Assembly: GCA_036898135.1 (NCBI GenBank)
Contig: CM072511.1
Location: 44,633,141-44,697,140 of the forward strand
Direction: 5' to 3'
Length of the DNA stretch: 64,000 nt
From: Oncomelania hupensis
Taxonomy: Eukaryota; Mollusca; Gastropoda; Littorinimorpha; Pomatiopsidae
Part shown: piece by piece, positions 1 through 11,001 of the stretch
How positions within the stretch are numbered: position 1 is the stretch's first letter
Layout of the letters: every line of letters begins with the position of its first letter
Position numbers and translations under genes: made by a program
Notes under the pieces: model-generated
The model's input: the letters and a program-made list of their open reading frames with translations, nothing else
Told to the model about the DNA's origin: nothing
The model's database searches: none

Positions 1-74
1 GAGGTATGGAGGTGGCATGAGGTAATACTGACGCGAGAAAGTTATTTGAATGGATTTCACTTGGTTATGGATTG

Positions 75-1552
75 TGTGACGTGGGGTTTTATTGTTGCTG
101 GGCTCTGCACAGTGGACTGCCATTACCCACTCGTCTTAGTCTATGGGGATCGCTAGTGAATCTCCCTGTGACTTAACTTAATACATTTATTTGTTTAGCT
201 CGGTCTGTGTTTAGGCTGGGGTACAGCGATAGATAGAAAAATGGCAAAAGATCACTGTCACACTAGCATTCACACGGCTATGAGACATATGTAGTCCAGC
301 CACTTGATAACAGTAAATATCACACATTTATTTCCTCTACTATATATACGATCTTCGAAGTACAATACTAATTTAAAAGTTCAATTGTTTCTTGGGCTGG
401 TTCGCTTTTGAGAGTTCTAGGCAGCTACTTTATCTTCCTCGGGCACTGGATACTTTCTGCCCTAATGGACAGAGTTCTTGAAGAGTGGACTACTGTGGTC
501 CTTTGTTACAGTTTTAGTGCACTGTTTCGAGGGGCACTTAATTGTGTGTTTGAAGCGCTGTGTTGTGGTTGCTTCCTTGATATGCTGTGTTGTGGTGGAG
601 TCTTCTCCGTGTGGCTAGACTGGTGGGCTATCTTTGTGCAGTGCTTTCGATGCCTCGGCAGCCAACATTCAGCGACGACTTGTTCTTGTCTGTCGCCTTG
701 TTGGGCTCACGATACAATCCCTGCTCGTCTGTAACATATGAGACGAAAGTCTGCACAACCCTGTATAATAGGTGGTGCAGAGCGTCTCACTGAAGGCCGA
801 AGTAGCCCTCAGTGATTAGCTCCACATCTTTATAATAAGCGACGAACATTCTGCTAATCTCCACTCTAATTTCTATATAAATATAAATCATGGCTAACTA
901 TACACATAGAGAAAGAATTAATATTATACACATTCTCTGGTACAGCCACTGGTCTGCAAGCATACATATAGGTTAAACAACAGTGGGTCCATATGGATTT
1001 CAACATGGCGTCAAAACCTGTCATGCTCGCCATGTGGTCAGGCCACGTTGGACTAACAATTCAATTCTAAGCATAGCAAATTTCACACACATAATTCAAC
1101 AATAATATAAATACATCATGATGAAACAAAAGTAGGTTCATTTACCTTTTTGACAATGTCAGGCCGTGGCTAACTTGATTGAATCGAATATTCAACAAGT
1201 TCTGCTTCCTAAGTCTGCTCAGGAGAGATATTTCTGTCAGAGCGTAACTGTGTACTGCTCGGCGTTTGAATATAGACTGACCTTCTACCTCTCTGCTTGA
1301 ATCAGCCCGAACTGGTTCTACCTACTCTAGCTGTGTTCTCATTGGCCGGAAAATCTGATTGGCGGTAAAATCGGCTCTTTTCTTAAGCTGCGATGATGTC
1401 ATTGCCTACTTGGCTATTTATTGTCAGCATACCACTGCTACGCATGATCACTTCTGTCGTCTGCTTCAGACTAACAGTAACATTCTAAGTCTACACTGAC
1501 TAAACAAGGCAAACGCTCGAAATGCGCTGGGTATACTGGGCCTCTTGTTACA
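75..1552 (-). mobile_element. Solo LTR, related to the LTRs of the 15-23 kb element
   Basis: This is a 1,478-bp solo LTR read on the minus strand, beginning TGTAACAAG and ending CACGTCACA. The 5-bp target duplication GATTG is perfect (70-74 and 1553-1557), which fixes both ends. Long stretches align with the reverse complement of the LTR at 15197-16757, for example around 200-330 (the TTATTTGTTTAGCTCG and CTTGATAACAG blocks) and 740-985, but with many substitutions and gaps, so it belongs to an older or sister family. There is no internal region, so it most likely arose by LTR-LTR recombination. Confidence 0.88.
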
Positions 1553-1900
1553 GATTGGGATACAAAATAGTTTCAACAGTACAAATCAAGGAGTAAATTC
1601 CAATACAATACAATATAATGTAATCAATACAAGACATTGGTAACTTTAAGCGTGGACTGTTGCTCCAGACCAAACTTTACACATTACGAAGAAGAAAAAT
1701 TATATAGTCCCGCTGTAAGATTGGAGCCTGAATCGCTGTAAAGAGGCGCCATTCCATGGAGCGGAACTGCACAAACTGCGATAAAATGCGTTTACATATA
1801 TTGGGCACATTTGAAGTCCCCATATCTCAATTACTATGAATGGTAGTAAGATAAAAGTTGTGCCATTTTAAAGCTAATTACATTAAGTTTTTTGTAAAGC
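1553..1900. other. Unannotated stretch
   Basis: AT-rich unique-looking DNA after the solo LTR. No coding pattern or recognisable repeat was seen. Confidence 0.4.
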
Positions 1901-1904
1901 TGTT

Positions 1905-2160
1905 GATTTTCTTAATTCTTTTCAGACTCATTAATGGCCTTCACTCAATCAGAAAATGCAGGGACGCGTTTGGCAAGAATTTGACTATCGGCTTGATGTG
2001 TGTCGTGTGACCAATGGTGCTCACATTGAACATCTTTGAACATTCCATGTAAAAATTGAGATTACAAGCTTTCTGAATTTACCAGAAGCGTTTTTATATC
2101 CTTAATAGTTTCGAAAAATATTCAATGTCAAAATGTGCCCAAGACTTTTGGAACACCCTG
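1905..2160 (+). mobile_element. 3' remnant of a DDE DNA transposon
   Basis: The frame ending at 2039 encodes VWQEFDYRLDVCRVTNGAH followed by IEHL and a stop. This resembles the C-terminal tail seen in IS630/Tc1/mariner-type transposase ORFs of invertebrates. Downstream, at about 2125-2160, lies CCAAGACTTTTGGAACACCC followed by TGTATATA, the look of a transposon end (TACAGGGTGTTCC on the other strand) abutting a TA-rich target. No catalytic core or opposite end is present, and an in-frame stop sits just upstream of 1958, so only a 3' fragment survives. The superfamily assignment is inference. Confidence 0.5.
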
Positions 2161-2262
<102 letters not shown>

Positions 2263-2734
2263 TATACAAACTTTCTTCCATATCTCTCATCCACACCTTT
2301 CAATACCAGATTAATACATATATAATTTCAGTACTGCTTCCTACCGTCTCCATACTTTTGATCATCCAATACCTTCTGAACATATCGCCTGAATAATAAT
2401 CCATACTAACCCTCGGAGGACTGAATCTATTAAAGACTGTGACCCAGGTGCTTTTCTCGTATTGGCCTAAAGGCTATTTTGCATACATCTAAGATGTGGA
2501 AGCGAAACATGTATGCCCACGGTTCTCGGACAAATATATGGACGGGCAAAAAAAACCCATTGGTGTTTCTTCTTTTAACTCCAGTAATTGGACTTCATGT
2601 TTTATTTATCTCCTTGTGTGTTTGTTATGGCACTTTCCCTTCGAGCCTGTAGCCTAAAGCCAATGGTTCTTAAATACATGCATCGATCTAGGAAAGTATA
2701 CACAAATTAAATCAGCCCTATTTTGAGCTTGTTT
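2263..2734. other. Unannotated stretch
   Basis: No gene or repeat family was recognised between the GA tract and the TG-flanked hairpin element. Confidence 0.4.
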
Positions 2735-3029
2735 TGTGTGTGTGTGTGTGTGTGTGTGGCTAAGTAGAAACGACGTTACTCTGACATACATTTGAAACTC
2801 TACGTACTTTCTTTTGACGGCCCCGTTGTTTTGACGTCAAAATAGTGTTCCGTTAGGGTTAGGGCTGTGTTAGGCTTAGGGTTACGTTAAGGGTTAGGGT
2901 TAGGGTTAGAGTTAGGGATAGCTTCAAAAAATGTCAAAAAATCAAAATAATGTCAAAATGATGGTAAGTGTGTCAAAATAATGTATGTAGAGTTTCCCGA
3001 CAGTCATCACAACGTCGTTTCTACAAAAA

Positions 3030-3057
<28 letters not shown>
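2735..3057. repeat. TG-flanked inverted-repeat element with TTAGGG-like core (copy A)
   Basis: The order is (TG)n 2735-2758, left arm about 2765-2806, telomere-like core about 2852-2918 (GTTAGGGTTAGGG and variants), several GTCAAAATAATGT motifs, right arm about 2983-3023, then (TG)n 3030-3057. The arms are imperfect reverse complements: TAGAAACGACGTT opens the left arm and AACGTCGTTTCTA closes the right. A second copy with the same order is at 29298-29680. It looks like a non-autonomous MITE-like element; the family is not recognised. Confidence 0.7.
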
Positions 3058-3061
<4 letters not shown>

Positions 3062-3599
3062 AATGTGTGGGCGTGTGTGTGTGTGAGGGGGGGGTTGTGT
3101 ACGTGCGCGCGCGGAAGATAGCAAACCGAAGAGCCTACCTAAAGGTTTGGGACGCACGAGCTGTGGATCTTATAACTCAGTGCTGCCACCTAAATCATCT
3201 CCAAACCGACAAATCTCCAGGATATCCTTTGACTCTTCCTTTTTTTCCCCCCCATGACATTCCGTTTTTATCCTTTAACGATTCCTGGGGTCTTTGGCAG
3301 TTAGATCCCGCAAGAGAGGCATACATCACTGCATGCTTTTTAGAACTTTTCTAGCACTTTTTTTTCCTGCCTGGCATGTTTTGGGTGAGTGGGTGGGGGG
3401 CAAGAGGGACCACTGAAATTATTGACGACGGCTCTCATCCGAATGGGGAGCCTGTCGACAGAATAGGGCCCAGGTGCCCAATCTGTCGATACGTTGTGAC
3501 TTTACTGCTCCACCGCTATATGCTGGAATAGGCTCTCGTTCGCCGTGGAAGTCAATCGTCCACAAAAAGCTACTAATGCCCCTGCAAAGTCTGTCCATA
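3058..3599. other. Unannotated stretch
   Basis: Short TG and G runs, then ordinary sequence. No supported gene. Confidence 0.4.
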
Positions 3600-3868
3600 G
3601 ATGCAGTAATGTATGTCGAGTGTCTCTGTAGATGCAGACAAGTAGTGCACATGTACAACAAGAGCGCTTTAGCGAAGTCCATCGTCCATACCAAAAGTAC
3701 TAATTTCCACCGAGTATCTGTCTGTCTCTCTGTCTGTCTCTCTCTCTCTTTCTCTCTGCGTACATATACAGACACGTATCCATTGATGAAGTAATGTTCA
3801 TCGAGTGTCTCTGTACATGCAGATTTGTTTGTAGTGCATGTATTGTACAACGCGAATATGCTTTAGCT
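3600..3868 (+). repeat. Local direct duplication of about 75 bp
   Basis: The block at about 3600-3673 (ATGCAGTAATGT, TCGAGTGTCTCTGTA, then GCTTTAGC) recurs at about 3786-3868 with substitutions and small insertions. A (TC)n tract separates the two copies. Confidence 0.65.
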
Positions 3869-4372
<504 letters not shown>

Positions 4373-4379
4373 CCCACTG

Positions 4380-5262
4380 CCGTCGTTAGAATCCTGCGGT
4401 GGGCATAACAAAAGCGGTCATTGTCACTGTTGATTTTAGTAGGTAGCATCTCCAACCTTCTTTTTGCGAATGACATTGATGGATTGGCTGGAGAGGAACA
4501 AGAACTTGAACAGCTGGTACACCACCTCCAGAGCCTGTGAAATGGGAATAAGTGCCGAGAAGACCAAAATGATGACCAACAACATCAATGGCATCAACAC
4601 GGACATCAAAGTCCAATGCAAATCCCGCAACACAGTGCATAGCTTCAAATATTTAGGAGCCATTGTATCAGACAATGGGTCCAGACAGGAAGTCCTCTCC
4701 ACCATCGCACAAACAACTGCTGCCCTGACAAGGTTGAAGCCCATTTGGAAAGACAAGACCATCAAAATTATGTACATTCCAAGGTAAGGCTGCTGCGCTC
4801 CCTTGTCATCTCCATCTTCCTATACGCTTGCGAAACATGGACCATCACTGCAGATCTCCAACGAAGAATACAAAGCATGGAGATGAGGTGCTACAGAAGA
4901 CTTCTGGGCTTTTCCTATACTCAGCACATCTCCAACGACGAAGTCCGACAGACCATCACACAAGCCACTGGACAACACGATGACCTGCTCACAGTGGTGA
5001 AGAAATGGAAACTCCGATGGTATGGCAACGTCTCCAGATCATCAGGCCTTGCAAATATCATCCTGCAAGCCACAATGCAAGGAGGTAGAAGAAGAAGGAG
5101 ACCGAAAAAGAGGTGGGAGGACAACATTAGAGAATGGACTGGTTTGACACTAAGCGAAGCCATCAGGGTTGTTGAGGACAGAGAAAGATGAAGTACTCTG
5201 GTTAAACGATCATCTGTGGTGCCCCAACGACCTCAGAGTTACGGGATAGGATAGGATTACAA
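4380..5262 (+). mobile_element. 5'-truncated RTE-like non-LTR retrotransposon
   Basis: The element covers the 3' half of a LINE reverse transcriptase followed by a short 3' end and a (GGATA)n pentamer tail at about 5245-5262. The same 3' end and pentamer occur in two further copies (24755-24860 and 48288-48328), each with an 11-bp target duplication, which confirms the family's end and its TPRT mode of insertion. RTE assignment rests on my recognition of the protein (FLYACETW, EMRCYRRLLGFSY, KKRWEDNIREWTGL) and the short-repeat tail; a related clade cannot be excluded. Confidence 0.8.
4440..5191 (+). pseudogene. Reverse transcriptase C-terminal half (RTE-like), broken
   Basis: Three frame segments follow the protein. 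About 4440-4530 carries the catalytic-core region LLFANDIDGLAGEEQE. About 4530-4786 carries EMGISAEKTKMMTNN and HSFKYLGAIVSDNGS. From about 4783 to 5191 the frame carries the thumb and C-terminal part (ISIFLYACETW through KKRWEDNIREWTGL), ending with a stop. Frameshifts lie near 4530 and 4780. The expected F-A-D-D catalytic box reads F-A-N-D (codons at 4463-4474), so the first Asp is lost. The N-terminal RT and the endonuclease are absent. The copy is therefore non-functional. Confidence 0.82.
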
Positions 5263-5264
5263 GA

Positions 5265-5350
5265 TTGCTCTGATGGTTCAGTGTCGATTTAAGTACATAT
5301 CCATCTTCCCTGGTATAGTCATCCCCCGTCTGCTGGTTTTGGCGATAAAC
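5265..5350 (+). repeat. SINE-like body fragment
   Basis: GCTCTGATGGTTCAGTGT and the following GATTTAAGT closely match 41749-41778 (GCTCTGGTGGTTCAGTGT, GATTTAGGT). In the 41.6-kb copy this segment follows a tRNA-like head, so this is probably a headless SINE fragment lying directly after the RTE tail. Confidence 0.5.
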
Positions 5351-5367
5351 TATAAACTTAATGTGTA

Positions 5368-5430
5368 ATGTTTCTCTCTGTCTCTCTGTCTCTCTCTCTG
5401 TCTTCCTCTCTCTCTGTCTCTCTCTCTCTG

Positions 5431-5514
<84 letters not shown>

Positions 5515-5515
5515 G
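5368..5515. repeat. (TC)n microsatellite
   Basis: TC repeats, imperfect at the start with TGTC units and pure from about 5435. Confidence 0.97.
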
Positions 5516-6004
5516 GCCATCGTGTCATGTTCTCCCTATACAAGAAAAATGGTTGAATTGTTGTTTGAATGGTACAGCAGCTTATTACGACTCTCAGTAG
5601 AGGGGCGTTTAACAAACTATTAAAAAAAAAAACAAAACAACAACAACCATTATAGGCCTATTAAAGTAGGACTTTGGAATTTACGCAAAAAGGTTTGTTC
5701 AGCCATTTGACGTTTCTAGAGGTCCTCTGAGAGATCTGCATGCACACCAAAATTTGAATAGTGGGTGCTGTCTTGCGCATGAAGGTTCCTTGTTGCCGCA
5801 GACTAGGAAAGTCTCCTCCGCATTGTGTCAAAGACCCTTGAGTCAAACTGTGGCCTAGTCTCTGGCATTCTAGATTTGAGCTTTTTTCATTTTACTGCCA
5901 ATGTGGCGATGCTTCGTGCAGGAATATATTATTATCTCCACGCCGGTATCGGAATAGGAGCGGAATAGTATTCATGGACTCTAATACCGACACCTGTGAT
6001 ATAT
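5516..6004. other. Unannotated stretch
   Basis: A/C-rich run near 5622-5648, otherwise nothing recognised. Confidence 0.4.
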
Positions 6005-6125
6005 CCGTATCTAATGGCGCATAGGGTTAGGCACCACTTTTCTACGCCGAAGGTCACGAGTTCGAATTTGGTAGAGGACGAAGAACTTTTGTGACTTCGT
6101 GTCTCGAAGTGAAATGGCAAAATAA
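6005..6125 (+). repeat. Possible degenerate tRNA-like SINE head
   Basis: CGCCGAAGGTCACGAGTTCG followed by AATTTGG resembles a B-box region (GGTTCGAATCC type), and GGCGCATAGGGTTAGGCAC lies where an A box would be. It is too degenerate for a functional tRNA. Confidence 0.3.
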
Positions 6126-6147
6126 TATTTTCATTTTTTTTTTTAAA

Positions 6148-6622
6148 TCAGTTTATAGTCCCCTCCCTTCTCCATAAGGATTTTCAGAGAGGAGATTGTG
6201 TATACTTCACGTTTTTATAGAGTGAGGACACAAGCTGTTGACATAGGCACGTGGCGTATGTATTTGCTTTGCGTGGGTACTGTATTTCCTAGTTCATTAA
6301 TATTTTGGTGATGAGACTCGGCTATATAAAGACTGTTCGGAGAACAGAAGACACAATGTAGAGTCTCCTCTCTGAAAATCCTAATTTTTGTTGTTGTTGG
6401 TAGATTATAGTCACACGACACTTTCGCATATAGGTGACTACTGGGCCGATTTATACTGACACCAGCGGGCCAGTTGTTGGTAAAGGGGAAAATAATATGA
6501 TCACACGTTGACCAATCCGGGATTCGAACCAGCGACCTTTCGGTTACTAGCAAGACGCTCTTACCAACTGAGCTACCCGGCCCCATGAAATCCTAATCGG
6601 GAAGAGAGGGGACTATAAACTG

Positions 6623-6623
<1 letters not shown>
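6148..6623. mobile_element. MITE with ~55-bp inverted terminal repeats
   Basis: The ends TCAGTTTATAGTCCCCT (6148-6164) and AGGGGACTATAAACTGA (6607-6623) are exact reverse complements. Homology continues inward on both sides (GGATTTTCAGAGAGGAGA on the left, TCTCCTCTCTGAAAATCC on the right). TTAAA flanks both ends (6143-6147 and 6624-6628), a possible target duplication, with T- and A-rich runs outside. The right arm is split by the SINE at 6386-6587. No ORF is seen, so it is non-autonomous. Confidence 0.8.
6386..6587 (-). mobile_element. tRNA-derived SINE (family 1), inserted in the MITE
   Basis: On the minus strand it opens with a tRNA-like head, GGGGCCGGGTAGCTCAGTTG (A box) and GGTTCGAATCC (B box), followed by a body ending near TAGATTATAGTCACACGACA read inward. 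The head most resembles tRNA-Thr (loop CTAGTAA), but the anticodon stem does not pair well, so it is not a working tRNA. The 10-bp duplication AAATCCTAAT (6376-6385, 6588-6597) is perfect. Other copies are at 29771-29964 and, truncated, at 34924-35051. Confidence 0.88.
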
Positions 6624-6660
<37 letters not shown>

Positions 6661-7009
6661 AGGCACATTGCGGGGCCGGGTGCTCAACGTTGGTCCGCAA
6701 CTTTGACAATCCTTCATTTTCTTTTTTTTTTCTTTTTTTTAATATATGTAGAAAATGTATAGTTGTAGCTGTGGCCTAAGGTATGTATGGCACGTTCGGT
6801 GACACTTGATGGACGCGATGTGTTATTCCCTAGGCCGGTTGGCGCAAAGGTCCATCTTGATCGTTGTTGCACTCTTGGACAGATCTAGATTTGTTCTCCC
6901 TGGCTAATTGATGCATTTCCTGTCTTCTTGCAGAAAACGGTTTGATAGCATCGTTGATATTACGTCAATGTCTGGCATTGCTACCCTCCGTAAGGGACGC
7001 ACTAGAGCA
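6624..7009. other. Poly-A run, then unannotated DNA
   Basis: A run of about 30 A ends near 6658. No gene recognised in the rest. Confidence 0.4.
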
Positions 7010-7090
7010 TACACACACTCACTCACACACCCACACACACACACACACGCACACACACACACACGCACACACACACACACACACACACAA
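7010..7090. repeat. (CA)n microsatellite
   Basis: CA repeats interrupted by GC and TC units. Confidence 0.95.
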
Positions 7091-7357
7091 GTTCTCGGGT
7101 ATACTTTGATTTCATGCAGAAATATCAAGCTGTGCAAAGCTTACTAGGGCTTCAGTTTGCATTCGTCTGCATTTATACATGTCTGGGCTATTTGCTATTA
7201 TGACATTAGTTGACATGCAGCAGAGAAGGGAAACTAACGAGCAACTGTACATGCATAGATAGTGCATGACAGCAATCGCATCTTTTTTCTTATTGCATTT
7301 ACCGTTTATTCTTCTCTCCTCCGTCGCTTCCTCTTCCACTCCTCTGTCTCCTTCCAA

Positions 7358-7364
<7 letters not shown>

Positions 7365-7437
<73 letters not shown>

Positions 7438-7450
7438 CCCCCCCCCCCCC
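7365..7450. repeat. (TC)n tract and C-run
   Basis: About 30 TC units followed by a run of C ending near 7450. Confidence 0.95.
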
Positions 7451-7569
7451 TGTAATAATACTACTACAGGATGCTATCACGCGTTATTTCTTCAATCGAA
7501 CTCAAAGAGCGGGGATCTGAAGAAATCGCTATTACAGAAACCGGAACACTTTTTTGTTTGTTTTTGACA

Positions 7570-7738
7570 TTTTAGATTGATTGCATCCAGTACCATTATC
7601 AAAGGAAGAGAAGGAGGGAACCAGAGTACCCGGAGGAAACCCTCGGTGTTCTCAACAGTCACGTACCACGCGGGGTTCGAACGTGCGACCTTCGGCATAG
7701 GAAACCAGCTCACTATCAACTGAGCTATCTGGCCACAC
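7570..7738 (-). mobile_element. tRNA-derived SINE (family 2)
   Basis: On the minus strand, GGCCAGATAGCTCAGTTGAT (A box) is followed by GTTCGAACCCC (B box) and then a body containing GAGGGTTTCCTCCGGGTACT. A similar body motif is at about 47520-47555. This pyrimidine-rich 'TTTCTCCGG.TACTCCGG' core is widespread in invertebrate SINEs. No target duplication was identified, so the ends are approximate. Confidence 0.7.
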
Positions 7739-8100
7739 CCTCTGGTTTGTCTGTCTGTCTGTCTGTCTGTCTCGCTCTCTCTCGCTCATTCTCTCTCTCA
7801 CTCCTCCCCTCCCCCCACCTACTCCTAGATTACCAACACCCTGCACCAACCCTTGTGCTTTGAGAAATGAACAGATATGCAACACAGTACTACTATATTG
7901 CAATGAAACAGGTATAAAGAAATAAAATACACAGATGTTTATGGAGTGATGTCAATTCTCTGAGCCTCAAGCAATACGTAGATCTAATAATATATGGCAA
8001 TTTTAAAGTATTTCATTCGTTCCTTCTCGAGATTTATGCCCCTATATTGAAACAAAACATCATTCAATTAAAAGAATTAATATATAAATAAAATGATTGC
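7739..8100. other. Unannotated stretch
   Basis: A short (TGTC)n run at 7747-7772, then AT-rich DNA. Nothing recognised. Confidence 0.4.
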
Positions 8101-8560
8101 TTTGAAATATCGACTTTGTGAATGTATGTGTAGCGGAAAGGGGGGCGATTGGTTAATGGCTTGGGCGAGAAATTGTCTACCTTGAAATTCTTGGTTACAC
8201 TAGCCTTGGGTGGCTCCTGCTGTGCAGAATCCTTTGGGGATGCCATTGGGTTATGCAGGACAAGGGCGACACGACACTTGTTCTGCCCGGATGACCATTC
8301 GTCTTCTGCTTTTGGTGGTGAGCGGGACTACATTGTCGGCAGGCATTTTAAGCAAGTCGGTGGCAGCGGCTTTGCAGCGAAGTGTCGTGGCACTAGTAGC
8401 CGGCAACCCGGTACTACCAAACACGCTTCACCGCCTTGCAGGGCAAATATTTTTATGTCCCTCTTTGGAGGGATAAATTTTTTTTTTTTAAACGGCTCGG
8501 GTTGAGCCGTGTTCTCAAGGTGGTGGCGGAGAGACGGGAGTCAACTACCTCCGCTCGGCT
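8101..8560. other. GC-richer segment of unknown nature
   Basis: Base composition is richer in G+C than the flanks, and frames stay open on both strands (minus about 8064-8310, plus 8149-8505). Neither translation resembles a family I know. A short inverted repeat, ACGGCTC/GAGCCGT, lies at 8491-8509. It may be an exon or an unrecognised transposon fragment. Confidence 0.3.
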
Positions 8561-9371
8561 ACATATGTATGCTGTAGCCTTTAACTATGTAACTTTCTAA
8601 ACACTAGTTCTAGTAAATTATCCTCTTTAAGTTTTATTCATCTTTATTTCTTAGTTATTTTTCACCATCCCTTTATTTATCTACCTCTTTTTCCATGCCT
8701 ACCACGTTACTCCTCGCCTGTCTCAGACTAAATTTCTCCCCTGCCTCTTTCCTAGCATAACTTTTTTCTCCTCCTCCTCTTATATCTTCACCGTCCCTTT
8801 ATTTCTCTATCCCTTTTCCCTGCCACATTCCTCTGCGCATGTCCCAAACTAAAATGTATCCCCTTCCTCTTTTATAGCATAACGTCTCCTCCTCCTCCCA
8901 CCCCTCCTCATCTTCTATTATATATTCTATTCCTCCTTCTCCTCTTCCTTCTCCCTACCTTCTTTCTTTCTTTCTTCTCTCTTCCTCTCCCAAGCAATTT
9001 CCCGTCTACAGAGCCTCGGACATCTCTTTTCTTTCCCCCGCTTGTACCGTCAAACACGGATTTCATAACCCATCAAAGCTCTACAGCATAATATTCTACA
9101 AAAGGCAATACAACGAACAGTCCCCTCTCCCCTCTCCTCCTTGTTTTTTTCCTCTTTCACCCCTGGCATTCTCCCACCCCCACCAATTCCTCCAGGCTTA
9201 CATCCCTCCCTTACACCCTCCACCACCACCCCTCTTGTTTCTCCCATTCATTCTTGTCCATTCCTTCTCGTACTTTCTTCCGGCTCCTTCATTCTGTCCC
9301 ATACCCCAAATGCCAGCTAGTTCAGCCTCCAATGCCCGCCTAGGATCCAAAATATATTTTTTTTAGAATGG
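8561..9371. other. Pyrimidine-rich non-coding stretch
   Basis: Long CT-rich DNA with many CCTCC and TTTC runs; no gene pattern. Similar local patches (TTTATTT, CTACC) recur at about 8650 and 8800, suggesting degraded internal duplication. Confidence 0.4.
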
Positions 9372-9385
9372 AAGTGGGGGGGGGG

Positions 9386-9472
<87 letters not shown>
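9372..9472. repeat. G-run and (GA)n microsatellite
   Basis: A G run is followed by about 40 GA units. Confidence 0.97.
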
Positions 9473-9475
<3 letters not shown>

Positions 9476-10736
9476 GATTCTTGCAAAGTGCAAAAATGAG
9501 AAGCTAAGATCTAATCGTCTCCGGGGGAAGTGACGTCAAACGCATGGAATTCTGTGCGCAGGGGTCAGCGTAAAAGATACGATTTCAATTTCCGTTAGGC
9601 ATGTTGGCCGGTCCCTATGGAAATCAAGGCATCCTCGGCCTTCGGCATCGCTCAGAAAACTAAACCCGCTAACGCCTATAAATGAAAAACAAGAATGGGC
9701 TTGGGGAAAAAAGGGAGGACAGCGGGAATGTGGAAGTGAAGAAGACGGGCAAAATGGAGAAAAGAAGGGGTAGGGGATGGAAAATAAAAACCAAGAACGA
9801 AGACAGTGTAGGTCATAGAAAATAGCAGGGGGAAGCAGAGGGGGGGGGGAGGGGTGGAGAGGAAAAGGCCCAAAAGAAGGGGTGGGAGGGAGGAGGCAAA
9901 GACAAGACAAAATGAGAAAGGGAGATGACAGAGGGAGACCACCCCCCAAAAAAAATTGGAAACGAAACTGAAATTGAAACAAGAAATGAAACAGAACAAA
10001 GGAAGTAAGCAAAACTGAAAGAATGATGATCACAGAGCATACAGCGAGGATCAAAAAGTGCTATCCGATGTCACATGCTGTGCCTGCATCTCTACATTTT
10101 CCTTCTTCTTCTTCTTCTTCTTTTTCATCATGTTGTCCCTCCTTCCCTCCACCCTCACCTCCAATATCACCAACCTTCACCCAGCCCCAACTACCCCATG
10201 CGCTCCCCACGGCTGTAATACACCCTTCCTCGCTTTGTCAATGTGTGATCGCAAGATTCAGGACCCTGGGTTGGTGTCTTTTTTGTGTGTGGCCCGTTGC
10301 ATTATTACCTATAAAGAACAAGGTGGTGGCTCTTCGCTCCAAAGCAAAGTCCCATGGGCTGGCATCCTTTTCAGGAACACTCAGCAACATCTTTATTCTG
10401 TGCACCATACAGTTCGCGTGATTAAACTCCATTCTTTGAACATAAACACAAAAGAGAGTCCGCTACGGGATCCATAGTTAAAACTTTTTTTCCGATTTTT
10501 AAATGTGTGTACATTTACATTACAGTAAGAACTCTTTTACCTATTCCGTAAACCGTATACTTTGGGGGGGGGGGGGGGGGGGTGTTAAATAAAGCTTTTC
10601 TTTTACACAAAAAATGGCCTGGGCTTATAAAAGAATGCTGCGAGATTGCATCCACACTTGGGGAAATAGTTCAAACTTCTTAATTTGTTTACTTGCAGAA
10701 ACTGTTTACAGTTTAGGTAGAATCATTTCTAATAGC
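9473..10736. other. Unannotated stretch
   Basis: Purine-rich on the plus strand to about 10030, then CT-rich; a run of 20 or so G lies at 10563-10582. Frames that are open here have low-complexity translations and are not supported as genes. Confidence 0.4.
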
Positions 10737-10750
10737 ATGCGATGTATAGG

Positions 10751-11001
10751 TGGTCCCATAGCCTTGTGGCCGTAGGGGAGCGTGATGCTGGAGATCACAC
10801 TTATCTTGGGCCAGCGTAATGAGGGTGGTGCCCATCTCTCTCCCTCGCTGTTCTACCTTCCCCATTCTTAAGAGAGTAGGTACTCAGTCACAGCTGAGTC
10901 AACTGGGGGCGTTGTTATTTGTCGCTTCACGTTTTGCGGTCACCCATCCAAGTGCTAACCGCACTGGCCGGTGCTTAACTTGCGACACAGTAGCGAGTGC
11001 T
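10751..11001 (-). mobile_element. 5S rRNA-derived SINE
   Basis: On the minus strand the 5' part contains AAGTTAAGCA (box A of the 5S internal promoter), then GGTTAGCACTTGGATGGGTG followed by ACCGC, which matches the intermediate element and box C of 5S rRNA. The segment between is diverged, and the sequence departs from 5S after ACCGC into an unrelated body that ends CTATGGGACCA at 10751. A 14-bp target duplication with one mismatch (10737-10750, ATGCGATGTATAGG; 11002-11015, ATGTGATGTATAGG) fixes the ends. It is a Pol III retroposon, not a 5S gene. Confidence 0.87.

Noticed and set aside
2852..2918. True telomere or chromosome end
   Set aside because: The repeats are short and degenerate, sit between complementary arms, and occur twice inside the window.
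10930..11001. 5S rRNA gene
   Set aside because: Only the internal promoter region matches; the rest diverges and the unit is flanked by a 14-bp target duplication.
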